Translations under genes and position numbers: made by a program
The notes under the pieces: generated by a model
The model's database searches: none
The model's input: the letters and a program-made list of their open reading frames with translations, nothing else
What the model was told of the DNA's origin: nothing
In this document: piece after piece, positions 35,323 to 44,375 of the stretch
Position numbering within the stretch: position 1 is the stretch's first letter
Layout: the number at the start of each line of letters is the position of its first letter
Assembly (NCBI RefSeq): GCF_021650975.2
Contig: NZ_CP091285.1
Span: forward strand, 992,001 to 1,056,000
Direction of reading: 5' to 3'
Origin: Flavobacterium jumunjinense
GTDB lineage: Bacteria; Bacteroidota; Bacteroidia; Flavobacteriales; Flavobacteriaceae
Length of the DNA stretch: 64,000 bases

Positions 35323-38300
35323 ATGAAGAAATTAGCTGTTCTATTAACCCTTCTGTTTTCAAGTTTACTTTCTTTTGCGCAACTAAGCGACAAACATTGG
35401 CTACCACCTTTACATGCAAGAGTAGGTGGAGTTGTGAATGACCATTACATATACTTGTCTACACCTTTTTTTGATCCTTTTGAGGTAACGATTACAACTG
35501 GAGACGGAACACCAATTAGCGGCTCTCCTTTTTCAATATCTTTAATAAACCCTATAAAAGTTTTAATTGGCAACAGTCAACCTTCTTCAATGTTTGTAGA
35601 CATTAACAGTGTAAACACAATAGAATCTGACAAAGGATTAATTCTATCTGGCCCAAAAGACTTTTATGTCAGTCTTAGAGTTCGTTCTCCAAATCATGCT
35701 GAAACATTAGTTTCAAAAGGAAAAACAGCAAAAGGGACTGATTTTAGACTAGGAAGCATGCCTCAGGAATTTGATGGCGAAGCTAGGAATTTCGTATCTA
35801 GTTTCATGGCAACAGAAGACAACACTACCGTTACAGTTTCTGATTATGATCCTGGTGTAGAGTTTGCATCTGGAAGTGGAAATATAACTCTCAACTCTCA
35901 AAATTTTACATTAAACAAAGGGCAAAGTGTTGTATTGTCTGGTTATAATGAGGTGCCGGCTAATTTATCTGGTTTTGTAGGAGCATTACTCAACTCAGAC
36001 AAACCTATCGTAGTAAATACAGGAAACGCACTAAGTGGTTTTGGAACTGCTTTTGAAGGACAGGATTTTAATTTAGATCAAATCGTCCCTTTTAATCAAG
36101 TTGGAAACCAATACATATTAGTTAAAGGAAATGGTAGTGACACCTCTGAAAGACCACTAGTAATTGCCACACAAGACAACACAACTATATTTATAAATGG
36201 AAATACAATACCAGTTGCGACACTAAATGCAGGAGAACACTTTCTAATCCCTTCAAGTAATTACATTGGCACTTTTCAACATAAAAACATGTACATAGAA
36301 AGCAACAACCCTATTTATGTGTATCAATTCTTAGCCGGAAATAGTAGTGATGCTACGACAGGACTAAATTTTATTCCTCCATTAAGCTGTTATTGGCAAA
36401 AAACAGTGAAATTAATCCCCGAATACAAACGAATTGGAAACACTTCTTACGACGATTCGCAGATTATAATTGTGACAGCCGCTGATGCAACAGTATCTAT
36501 CAATAATGCTACTATCACAAGCGCTTCGCTGATACCTTTAGGTAATTCAAACTGGAAGACATATAGAGTTTCTAATCCTCTTACAAATATTTTTGTAGAG
36601 TCTACAGGGCCCGTTGCCGTTGGAGTGTTTGGTTCTGATGGAGAAAATGCAGGGTTCGGAGGATACTATTCTGGTTTTGGTAGCGAACCAGAAGACACAG
36701 ATATTACAATATGTTCCAATAGTACAATCGATTTATTTGAGGCGATAGAAGGAAATCCAGAAGCCGGAGGTTTTTGGACACCGTCATTAAATAGTGATAC
36801 AAATATTTTTGATGCTACTCTAGACAATGAAGGAACATATATTTATAATTATGACATTGTATGTGACGGATTAACTGTAAACGAAACCATATCAATCAAT
36901 GTAACTTTTGAACAACTCCCTTTTGCAGGAAACGACACCGCAAAATCATTTTGTGCATCCGAAAGTCCATTTAATTTATTTACACTTCTTGGCACAACGA
37001 ATGCTTTTGGAAACTGGACATTAAATGGAGTACCTAGAACAAATGGTTTCATAGACCCTAGCATAGACTCAGCAGGAGATTACATATACACAATACCTGC
37101 AACTTCAGCTTGTGAAGCTGTTTCTGCAACAGTTAGCGTAGATATATACACCTCACTACAATTAGCAAATACTATTACCGACATTGAAACGTGTGATGAT
37201 GCTATAGATGGAGATACAAGCGGTGAATCTTTATTTACCCTAACAGACAGAGACAATCAAATAACAGATAATGCAGCTGGATTAACAGTAAAATATTACG
37301 AAAATCAAACAGACGCAGAAAATAACGCTACTAACAACATCACTTCAATTAGAGCTACCACAGGAAAAACAATCTATTTCAGATTAGAAAATCCAGATGG
37401 CTGTTTTGTTGTAGACTCCTTTAATCTAATCGTAAATCCATTACCTTTAATCAATAACATTGTAACACTAAGTCAGTGCGACACAGACAACGACGCTATA
37501 ACCGATTTTAATTTAACGCAAGCGAATAGTATTATTTCATCTGATGCAAATCTTATTTTTAGTTACCATTTAACACAATTAGGAGCCCAAAACAACACAA
37601 ACACCATTACAAATACTACTAATTTTACAGCTCCAAATGGAACAGTAGTTTGGTCTAGGGTAGAAACAACAAAAGGCTGTTTAAAAACCGCTAGAGTGAA
37701 CCTTGCTGTATCAACAACAACACTTCCAAATACAACAAATTTCGATTTGTATGGATGCGACAATTATATTAGCGATACTAATCCTGAAAATGACGGTTTT
37801 CATTTGTTTAATTTTAACGACGCTACACCTTCATTAAATGCAATTGAATATTTTAAAAATCTATTTCCTATTAGTCAAAGACCCAATTTAGTAGTTACTT
37901 TTTACGAAAACGAAGCAGATGCATTAGCTGAAGAAAACAGAATTACAAACATCAACAACTATAGAAACCTCATTCAAGATACTCAATTAGTTTGGGTAAG
38001 AATAGACAGCAATCTAAATAATGCTTGTTTTGGACTAGGTGAATACCTAACATTACACGTTGTTCCAGTTCCAGAAATCAATCTTGGTGTAGATTTCACA
38101 CTTTGTGTAGACCCAATTACTGGACTTGGCTCTCAAGTTGTTGACGCAACAGCCACGGGAGGATCTGGCAATTATACTTATACTTGGACTCCAACAAACC
38201 CTTCTACAGATAGTTCTGGAAACGAAAACCCTTTATTCACAATCACTCAAGCTGGAAGTTATTCAGTAATCGTAAGAGATAACACAACAAACTGTGAAAA

Positions 38301-38823
38301 TTCCGATACTATAAACGTATTCTTTTCTTCTGAACCCGCACAATTTGAAGCAGACATAGTCAACCCTACTTTCTCTTCAGGTCTATCTACAATTCAAGCT
38401 ATAGCATCCGGAGGTTTCGGAACCTACGAATACAGTTTAGATCAAATTGAATGGCAAATTAGTCCAATTTTTACAAGTATTACAAATGGTAGTTATACCG
38501 TATATGTTAGAGATATTCAAGGTTGTGGAATGCTATCTTCTCGTTCACTATACGCTATTACCTACCCTAATTTCTTTACGCCAAACGGAGATGGCTACAA
38601 TGAAACATGGAACATTTCTAATTTACCAATATCTTTTGAACCTAAAATTTATATTTTTGATAGATACGGAAAGTTAATTAAACAAATTGACCCATACGGA
38701 CAAGGTTGGAACGGTCGCTTCAATGGTCAAGAATTACCATCAACCGATTATTGGTTCATATTAGAATACAAAGAAAACGGAACACCTAAAGAATTTAAAT
38801 CTCATTTCAGTTTAAAACGTTAA
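35323..38823 (+). CDS. Giant T9SS type B surface protein, copy B
   Basis: 1166 residues with the same architecture as copy A: signal peptide, IgGFc-binding-like N-terminal domain, Ig/PKD-like middle, type B sorting domain. The N-terminal ~530 residues differ at many positions (for example HARVGGVVNDHYIYLSTP against HARTNGLVSDHYIYLSTP), while from EQLPFAG (about residue 529) to the end the proteins are almost the same. The frame is fully open, so both copies are likely expressed, each from its own copy of the short intergenic promoter region. Two surface variants with one shared export signal would allow ligand diversification. Confidence 0.9.
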   Translation: MKKLAVLLTLLFSSLLSFAQLSDKHWLPPLHARVGGVVNDHYIYLSTPFFDPFEVTITTGDGTPISGSPFSISLINPIKVLIGNSQPSSMFVDINSVNTIESDKGLILSGPKDFYVSLRVRSPNHAETLVSKGKTAKGTDFRLGSMPQEFDGEARNFVSSFMATEDNTTVTVSDYDPGVEFASGSGNITLNSQNFTLNKGQSVVLSGYNEVPANLSGFVGALLNSDKPIVVNTGNALSGFGTAFEGQDFNLDQIVPFNQVGNQYILVKGNGSDTSERPLVIATQDNTTIFINGNTIPVATLNAGEHFLIPSSNYIGTFQHKNMYIESNNPIYVYQFLAGNSSDATTGLNFIPPLSCYWQKTVKLIPEYKRIGNTSYDDSQIIIVTAADATVSINNATITSASLIPLGNSNWKTYRVSNPLTNIFVESTGPVAVGVFGSDGENAGFGGYYSGFGSEPEDTDITICSNSTIDLFEAIEGNPEAGGFWTPSLNSDTNIFDATLDNEGTYIYNYDIVCDGLTVNETISINVTFEQLPFAGNDTAKSFCASESPFNLFTLLGTTNAFGNWTLNGVPRTNGFIDPSIDSAGDYIYTIPATSACEAVSATVSVDIYTSLQLANTITDIETCDDAIDGDTSGESLFTLTDRDNQITDNAAGLTVKYYENQTDAENNATNNITSIRATTGKTIYFRLENPDGCFVVDSFNLIVNPLPLINNIVTLSQCDTDNDAITDFNLTQANSIISSDANLIFSYHLTQLGAQNNTNTITNTTNFTAPNGTVVWSRVETTKGCLKTARVNLAVSTTTLPNTTNFDLYGCDNYISDTNPENDGFHLFNFNDATPSLNAIEYFKNLFPISQRPNLVVTFYENEADALAEENRITNINNYRNLIQDTQLVWVRIDSNLNNACFGLGEYLTLHVVPVPEINLGVDFTLCVDPITGLGSQVVDATATGGSGNYTYTWTPTNPSTDSSGNENPLFTITQAGSYSVIVRDNTTNCENSDTINVFFSSEPAQFEADIVNPTFSSGLSTIQAIASGGFGTYEYSLDQIEWQISPIFTSITNGSYTVYVRDIQGCGMLSSRSLYAITYPNFFTPNGDGYNETWNISNLPISFEPKIYIFDRYGKLIKQIDPYGQGWNGRFNGQELPSTDYWFILEYKENGTPKEFKSHFSLKR

Positions 38824-38825
38824 TA

Positions 38826-39581
38826 ATGGAAGGAAAAATAACAACTACTATTAATAATAAAATAGCAACAATTGCATTCTATCACCCTGCAGGAAATTCA
38901 TTCCCAAGTAGTCAATTAAATAAACTAACAAAAGAATTAAATGCATTAGCAAACAACAATACTGTTTCTCTAATTATACTAAAAAGTGAAGGAACTGGTG
39001 CTTTTTGTGCTGGTGCTTCTTTCGATGAGTTATTAGCCGTTTCAAACCTAGATGAAGGAAGCTTATTTTTCTCTGGTTTTGCGAATGTAATTAATGCAAT
39101 GAGAAAATGCCCAAAGCTTATTATTGGACGAGCTCACGGTAAAGCTGTTGGTGGTGGTGTTGGATTACTTGCTGCATGCGATTATGTTTATGCTCTTAAT
39201 ACTGCAGACATTAAGTTATCAGAACTAGCTATAGGCATTGGCCCATTTGTAATTGAACCTGCTGTTACAAGAAAAATTGGCAGAAATGCAATGGCAGAAA
39301 TGACTCTTGAGCCTAGCGCATGGAAAAAAGCAAATTGGGCATTAGAAAAAGGACTTTACTCAAAAGTATTTGACGCAGTTGAAGATTTAGATAAAGCTTT
39401 AAACGAACACAGTCTTGCTTTATCAAGTTATAATCCCGAAGGCTTATTAGAAATGAAAAAAGTGATATGGGAAGGCACTTCGGATTGGGATGCATTATTA
39501 ATTGAAAGAGCAGCCATTTCAGGCAAGCTTGTATTATCCGATTTTACAAAAAAAGCTTTATTGCAATTTAAAAAACAATAA
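38826..39581 (+). CDS. Enoyl-CoA hydratase/isomerase family protein
   Basis: 251 residues of the crotonase fold. The oxyanion-hole segments are visible: GAFCAGASFDELL (about 58-70) and HGKAVGGGVGLLAACDYVYA (about 105-124). The usual catalytic Glu region reads KLSELAIGIGPFVIEP. It may act on a branched-chain or fatty acyl-CoA; the substrate is not clear. It starts two bases after the stop of copy B and probably depends on read-through from it, an odd pairing of a surface protein gene with a metabolic gene. Its first codons were captured in the tandem duplication (see 35033). Confidence 0.9.
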   Translation: MEGKITTTINNKIATIAFYHPAGNSFPSSQLNKLTKELNALANNNTVSLIILKSEGTGAFCAGASFDELLAVSNLDEGSLFFSGFANVINAMRKCPKLIIGRAHGKAVGGGVGLLAACDYVYALNTADIKLSELAIGIGPFVIEPAVTRKIGRNAMAEMTLEPSAWKKANWALEKGLYSKVFDAVEDLDKALNEHSLALSSYNPEGLLEMKKVIWEGTSDWDALLIERAAISGKLVLSDFTKKALLQFKKQ

Positions 39582-39596
39582 AGCTTAGGCTTTTTT

Positions 39597-40199
39597 CTAT
39601 AATTTTCTTGTTTTCAACCAACCTGTGATACTTACTCTTTTTTGTTCCACAGGTTTTACCTCGTGTTCTAAAATTTGGCTCTCAAAAACAACAACTCTTC
39701 CTTTTAAAGGATAAATAGTAATTTCTTCTTCTGGCTTATAAATAACCAATTCCCCTCCAAATTCCGGACTCCAATCTTCATGATTTAAATAACATACAAT
39801 CGACAACCTTCTACTATCGTCATTTTGAAAGGTATCCAAATGTCTTTTATAAAAAGTCCCTTTTGGGTATAAAGCATAATGAAACTCTCTTTTACGAATA
39901 CCTAAGAAACAAGTCCTATTGATGTAATCAGTAAAGTCAGTAATTCTATCAAAAAAAACTTTCTCTGCTTGAGTTGCTTCTTTTTCATCAATCCAAGAGA
40001 TAAAGTCTCCTCGAATTGTTTTTACAATCTGTTCATTAAATACATTACCAATTGCGGCTTTTTTAAACTCATCTTCTTCGTATTTTAACAGCAAAATATT
40101 TCTAAGATTTTCAACCTCAACCTCATCAAAAAAAGTATCAATTACACTATATTGTTTCTCCAATAAGTCTTGAACAATCTTTTCGAACACATCCTCCAT
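39597..40199 (-). CDS. 2OG-Fe(II) oxygenase, prolyl-4-hydroxylase-like
   Basis: 200 residues. Double-stranded beta-helix core with iron ligands His120-x-Asp122 (KRHLDTFQ) and His179 (EHEVKPV), and Arg188 to bind 2-oxoglutarate (KRVSITGW). FGGELVIY is a typical strand. Such enzymes hydroxylate prolyl or other residues of proteins; the target here is unknown. Cytoplasmic. Perfect -7 box TATATTTG at 40221-40228 and divergent from the QueD-like gene. Confidence 0.92.
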   Translation of the reverse strand: MEDVFEKIVQDLLEKQYSVIDTFFDEVEVENLRNILLLKYEEDEFKKAAIGNVFNEQIVKTIRGDFISWIDEKEATQAEKVFFDRITDFTDYINRTCFLGIRKREFHYALYPKGTFYKRHLDTFQNDDSRRLSIVCYLNHEDWSPEFGGELVIYKPEEEITIYPLKGRVVVFESQILEHEVKPVEQKRVSITGWLKTRKL

Positions 40200-40220
40200 T
40201 ATTATTATTTTTTACGGTAG

Positions 40221-40228
40221 CAAATATA
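40221..40228 (-). promoter_or_regulatory. -7 box of the 2OG-Fe(II) oxygenase gene
   Basis: TATATTTG on the minus strand, perfect TAnnTTTG, 21 bp before the ATG. Confidence 0.6.
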
Positions 40229-40265
40229 ACCTGAATTAAGAGTAATAGTTCCTTAAAATAATTAT

Positions 40266-40273
40266 TACCTTTG
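40266..40273 (+). promoter_or_regulatory. -7 box of the QueD-like gene
   Basis: TACCTTTG, perfect TAnnTTTG, 14 bp before the ATG. Confidence 0.6.
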
Positions 40274-40287
40274 TTTTTTTATATATT

Positions 40288-40740
40288 ATGAGTAAAATAA
40301 GAATTACAAAACAATTTTCCTTTGAAACAGGCCATGCTTTATATGGTTATGATGGAAAATGTAAAAATGTTCATGGTCATAGTTACAAGCTTTCTGTAAC
40401 AGTTATTGGAACACCAATAACAGACAAAAGCAATGTTAAATATGGAATGGTCATTGATTTTGGCGATTTAAAAAAAATAGTTAAAGAAGAAATTGTAGAT
40501 CAATTTGATCATGCTACTGTTTTTAACAAGAACACCCCGCATATAGAACTTGCAAAAGAACTAAGCGATAGAGATCACCACGTTATTTTGGTTGATTACC
40601 AGCCAACAAGTGAAAATATGGTTATTGATTTTGCCGAAAAAATTAGAAGTAGACTTCCTGAAAACATAAACTTATTTTCATTGCGCTTACAAGAAACAGA
40701 AACTTCCTTTGCAGAATGGTTTGCTTCTGACAATGAATAA
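40288..40740 (+). CDS. queD: 6-pyruvoyl-tetrahydropterin / 6-carboxytetrahydropterin synthase
   Basis: 150 residues. Zinc ligands His16 (ETGHALYG), His29 and His31 (NVHGHSY), catalytic Cys25 (DGKCKN), the VIDFGDLKK motif, the DHATVF loop, and the C-terminal ETETSFAEW with catalytic Glu. In bacteria this is usually QueD, which makes 6-carboxytetrahydropterin for queuosine; no other que gene is adjacent, so a folate/pterin role cannot be excluded. Confidence 0.88.
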   Translation: MSKIRITKQFSFETGHALYGYDGKCKNVHGHSYKLSVTVIGTPITDKSNVKYGMVIDFGDLKKIVKEEIVDQFDHATVFNKNTPHIELAKELSDRDHHVILVDYQPTSENMVIDFAEKIRSRLPENINLFSLRLQETETSFAEWFASDNE

Positions 40741-40742
40741 CA

Positions 40743-40776
40743 AAAAAGCTCGATTCCAATTAGAATCGAGCTTTTT
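40743..40776. terminator. Bidirectional terminator after queD
   Basis: 14-bp perfect stem (40743-40756 with 40763-40776), loop CAATTA, with A- and T-tracts, between convergent genes. Confidence 0.92.
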
Positions 40777-40794
40777 ATTTTTATTAGAATTTTA

Positions 40795-41457
40795 TTAGAA
40801 TTGGTATCCTATTCTAATACCACCAAAAACATTGGTTGCAAATTCTGAACCTTTACTTCCTGGATTAATTGTATCAGTCAAGTTATTACCGTTCTTTATA
40901 GATCTTTCACCATCTTTTAACTTAGAAGACACAAAGCTTATTCCAGCTTCAACACCTAAATATAACTTTTCAGCTATATAATAATCTGCTCCAGAAAAAA
41001 CAGCAAAACCAAAATTAGAACGTTTTTGTTCAAATTTATCATAATCGCCATTTTCTTCAACCTCATCATCAACAGTTTTCCCAGTACCAATAATCAAATC
41101 AGCACCTCCATAAGTAGATAATCTACTTGTTCCTGCAAAGTGTTTTTCAATACCTAACTTAAGATTAATATCTGAATCTTTATCTGTAAAGGTAGTCTGG
41201 TTAGGGGATACACCAACGTAATCCTCTGTTTTTTCATTATTAATCCCTAATCCTAATCTTAATCCTAGATCTTCTTTTAAGAAATATCTAAATTTCAAAG
41301 CCCCACCGTTTAAGTTAAAATTGGCATTATTCAAGCCTCCTATTAAACCTACTTCTGTTGTTACAGTTCCCGTAGTTGGTTTATATGACACTGACTCTTG
41401 CGCATTTGCTGCACTAAATACTGTTAGTGCAAAAGCACATAAAACGATTTTTTTCAT
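40795..41457 (-). CDS. Outer-membrane beta-barrel protein (small porin type)
   Basis: 220 residues from ATG 41457 with a clear signal peptide (MKKIVLCAFALTVFSAANAQ). Alternating strands and final GGIRIGYQF mark an eight-stranded outer-membrane barrel. The frame is open up to 41493, but that extension overlaps the perfect promoter box TACGTTTG at 41491-41498. A specific function is not evident. Confidence 0.85.
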   Translation of the reverse strand: MKKIVLCAFALTVFSAANAQESVSYKPTTGTVTTEVGLIGGLNNANFNLNGGALKFRYFLKEDLGLRLGLGINNEKTEDYVGVSPNQTTFTDKDSDINLKLGIEKHFAGTSRLSTYGGADLIIGTGKTVDDEVEENGDYDKFEQKRSNFGFAVFSGADYYIAEKLYLGVEAGISFVSSKLKDGERSIKNGNNLTDTINPGSKGSEFATNVFGGIRIGYQF

Positions 41458-41490
41458 GTAAATTCTAAATTTTATATTTGTTTTGTTATA

Positions 41491-41498
41491 CAAACGTA
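41491..41498 (-). promoter_or_regulatory. -7 box of the small porin gene
   Basis: TACGTTTG on the minus strand, perfect TAnnTTTG, 33 bp before ATG 41457. It rules out the start at 41493. Confidence 0.6.
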
Positions 41499-41543
41499 AT
41501 TTACAAAATATTAGTATAGTTTTATGTGCTTTTTTATAAGAAA

Positions 41544-43679
41544 TTATTTCTTTAATTCTCTAATACCCATATTATACAAAGTAAAAACCTGCATATCAGC
41601 ATATTCCTCAATTATTGCATTTACTGACTTTCCTGCTCCATGACCTGCATTTACATCTATACGAATTAAAACAGGATTATCTCCAGTTTGTTTTGCTTGC
41701 AGTTCTGCTGCAAATTTAAAACTATGAGCAGGAACCACTCTATCATCATGATCTCCAGTTGTTACTAAAGTTGCTGGATACTTTGTTCCTACTTTAACAT
41801 TATGAACAGGAGAATACCCTTTTAAATAATTAAACATTCCTGCGTTTTGTTCTGCAGTTCCATAATCATAAGCCCATCCTGCACCTGCTGTAAAGGTATG
41901 ATAGCGTAACATGTCTAAAACTCCAACCCCTGGCAAAGCCACTTTCATTAAATCTGGTCGTTGTGTCATTGTAGCACCAACCAATAAACCACCATTTGAA
42001 CGTCCTGAAATAGCTAAATAGTCTGATGTTGTATATTTTTCTTTTATTAAATATTCTGCAGCAGCAATAAAATCGTCAAACACATTTTGCTTTTGCATTT
42101 GAATTCCTGCATTGTGCCATTTTTTACCATACTCTCCACCACCTCTTAAATTAGCAACAGCATAAATACCACCGTTTTCTAACCAAACTGCATTTGCAAT
42201 ACTAAAGCTAGGTGTTAAACTAATATTAAAACCACCATAACCATAAAGCATTGTTGGATTTTTACCATTCAATTCGATTCCTTTTTTATGCGTAATAATC
42301 ATAGGAATCTTTGTTCCATCTTTAGATGTGTAAAAAACTTGTTTCGACTCATAATCTTCCGATTTAAAATCTACATTTGGTTTTTTATATACTTCCGACT
42401 TTCCTGTTTTTGGATCATACGAATATATCGTTCCTGGTGTAGTATAATTTGTAAATGAATAATACAATGTTGTCGCTTCTTTTTTACCTCCAAAACCTCC
42501 TGCGGTTCCTACTCCAGGCAATGTTACATCGCGCACTAATTTACCATCATAATCATATTGTTTAATACTAGATACAGCATCTTTCATATATTCTGCAAAG
42601 AAGAAACCACTTCCTCCAGAAATAGATAAAACATTTTCTGTTTCAGGAATAAAGTCTACCCAATTTGCTTGTTTTGGTTTTGCCAAATCAAATGTTACTA
42701 CACGTTGATTAGGAGCATTATAGTTGGTTGATAAAAAGAATTTTGTGCCAATATTATCAATTACATAACTATCACTATCAAAATTATCAACAATATTAAT
42801 AATCGGACCATTCTTTGCTAAATCCTTATAGTACAATTCATTTCCTGAAGTAGAATTAGATCCAGAGATGATTAAGTATTTTTCATCTTCCGTTAAGTAA
42901 CCACCAACGTATCTTCTTTTTTCGTTTTGACCAAAAATTACCTTATCCTCTTTTTGAGATGTTCCTAACTTATGGTAATACAATTTATGTTGATCTGTTT
43001 TTGCAGAAAGTTCACTTCCTTTTGGCTTATCGTAACTAGAGTAATAAAAACCTTCGTTTTTATACCAAGAAACACCACTAAATTTAATATCGACAATAGT
43101 ATCTCCTATTACTTCTTTTGTTTCTGCTTTTAAAACCACAACTTTTCTCCAGTCGCTTCCTCCCTCAGAAACAGAATAGGCTACTAAAGAACCGTCTTTA
43201 GAAAAATTAACACCTCCTAAAGATGTAGTTCCGTCTTTAGAAAAAGTATTTGGATCTAAGAAAATCTCTTCTTTACCCGATTCTTCTTTTCTATACAATA
43301 CCGATTGATTTTGCAATCCGTCATTTTTATAGAAATAAGTAAATTTCCCTTCTTTAAATGGGGCAGAAATTTTTTCATAATTCCATAATTTCTCCATTCT
43401 TTCTTTCAGCTCTTTTCTGAATGGTATTTTTTTCAAATAACCAAAAGTCACTTCGTTTTGAGCCTTTACCCAAGCTTCCGTTTCTGCACTTTTATCGTCT
43501 TCTAACCAACGATAAGGATCTTTCACTTCTTCTCCAAAATAAGCATCAACAGAATCTACTTTTTTAGTTTCAGGATAGTTTACAGTCATATCTACCATTG
43601 CTACATTCTCTTTGGTTTCTTCTTTCTTACAAGCAACAAAAGCTGTAGTTGCAAGAAGTAAGGTTACGTATTTATTCAT
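41544..43679 (-). CDS. Prolyl oligopeptidase family serine peptidase (lipoprotein)
   Basis: 711 residues. Lipoprotein signal (LLLATTAFVACKK, lipid-bearing Cys17), so it is a periplasmic or outer-membrane-anchored enzyme. An N-terminal propeller surrounds an alpha/beta hydrolase domain with the S9A signature ISGRSNGG (nucleophile Ser561), Asp645-Asp646 in GDHDDRVVP and His680 in AGHGAGKS. It cleaves short peptides after proline. Perfect -7 box TATTTTTG at 43703-43710. Confidence 0.95.
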   Translation of the reverse strand: MNKYVTLLLATTAFVACKKEETKENVAMVDMTVNYPETKKVDSVDAYFGEEVKDPYRWLEDDKSAETEAWVKAQNEVTFGYLKKIPFRKELKERMEKLWNYEKISAPFKEGKFTYFYKNDGLQNQSVLYRKEESGKEEIFLDPNTFSKDGTTSLGGVNFSKDGSLVAYSVSEGGSDWRKVVVLKAETKEVIGDTIVDIKFSGVSWYKNEGFYYSSYDKPKGSELSAKTDQHKLYYHKLGTSQKEDKVIFGQNEKRRYVGGYLTEDEKYLIISGSNSTSGNELYYKDLAKNGPIINIVDNFDSDSYVIDNIGTKFFLSTNYNAPNQRVVTFDLAKPKQANWVDFIPETENVLSISGGSGFFFAEYMKDAVSSIKQYDYDGKLVRDVTLPGVGTAGGFGGKKEATTLYYSFTNYTTPGTIYSYDPKTGKSEVYKKPNVDFKSEDYESKQVFYTSKDGTKIPMIITHKKGIELNGKNPTMLYGYGGFNISLTPSFSIANAVWLENGGIYAVANLRGGGEYGKKWHNAGIQMQKQNVFDDFIAAAEYLIKEKYTTSDYLAISGRSNGGLLVGATMTQRPDLMKVALPGVGVLDMLRYHTFTAGAGWAYDYGTAEQNAGMFNYLKGYSPVHNVKVGTKYPATLVTTGDHDDRVVPAHSFKFAAELQAKQTGDNPVLIRIDVNAGHGAGKSVNAIIEEYADMQVFTLYNMGIRELKK

Positions 43680-43702
43680 TTCTTTACTTTTTAGTTGTTC
43701 AA

Positions 43703-43710
43703 CAAAAATA
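43703..43710 (-). promoter_or_regulatory. -7 box of the prolyl oligopeptidase gene
   Basis: TATTTTTG on the minus strand, perfect TAnnTTTG, 23 bp before the ATG. Confidence 0.55.
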
Positions 43711-43744
43711 AGTATTTAAAGTGTTAACTTATGTTAAAAAAGAA

Positions 43745-43764
43745 ACCTCTGAAAATTCAGAGGT
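43745..43764 (-). terminator. Terminator of the TonB receptor / lipoprotein unit
   Basis: Stem ACCTCTGAA/TTCAGAGGT with an AA loop, followed on the minus strand by a T-rich tract, 14 bp after the stop at 43779. Confidence 0.85.
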
Positions 43765-43778
43765 CTCTTTTATTTGTT

Positions 43779-44351
43779 TTAATCAATTGTAACTGGCAGT
43801 ATCACTTCTGCATCTGTAGCTCCACCTGCATTAGTAATATCTCCACTAGAAACACCACTTGCAGACTTGTTTGGTAAATGCCTCAAAGTAACAGTTAAGT
43901 TTCCTGTCGTAGCTACACTTCCTGCCACCAAAGTAAACTTCAATCCAATTGGTTTCCCATTTGCATCTACATCTAATCCATCATAAGTAACCATACCTAA
44001 AGACGTTGGTAGTTGATAAAAAACTTGATGAGAAGCCCCTTCTTCTTCCACTTCAACCGTAATATCTTCCGCTGGATTTTGTAGTTCATTTAAAAACTCC
44101 ACACGCCCAACATAACTAGATCCTGCAACTAAATTACCACCTGTCGTTGTAAAAACAGGAGCATTCGGTCCATCTCCATCTAAATCTTTTGAAGTTAATG
44201 TAATATTTTGCGAAGTACTCATTAGTGTTACTTTCACCGTTGTAATAACTTCCTCTTCATTTACTGGAGCAGGTGTGTCATCACTAGAACAAGCTGTTAA
44301 TGATAAAAATGCAATAATAGAAAGAACTGAAAATTTTAAATTATTTTTCAT
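43779..44351 (-). CDS. Hypothetical lipoprotein linked to the TonB receptor
   Basis: 190 residues. Lipoprotein signal with Cys21 (LSLTACSSDD). The rest is beta-rich (DLDGDGPNAPVF, VAGSVATTGNLTVTLRHLPNK) without His or Cys clusters. No named family recognised, but a small lipoprotein directly after a TonB-dependent receptor (24 bp) is a recurring pair in Bacteroidota and suggests a surface or periplasmic binding partner. Confidence 0.75.
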   Translation of the reverse strand: MKNNLKFSVLSIIAFLSLTACSSDDTPAPVNEEEVITTVKVTLMSTSQNITLTSKDLDGDGPNAPVFTTTGGNLVAGSSYVGRVEFLNELQNPAEDITVEVEEEGASHQVFYQLPTSLGMVTYDGLDVDANGKPIGLKFTLVAGSVATTGNLTVTLRHLPNKSASGVSSGDITNAGGATDAEVILPVTID

Positions 44352-44375
44352 AATCTGATTTGTTTTAATGTTTTT

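Larger units (their letters stand above)
35118..38898 (+). repeat. Tandem duplication, right copy (about 3.8 kb)
   Basis: Second copy of the unit at 31308-35105. Offset to the left copy is 3811 bp at the gene start and 3793 bp over the C-terminal half, because copy B is six codons shorter. Confidence 0.9.
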
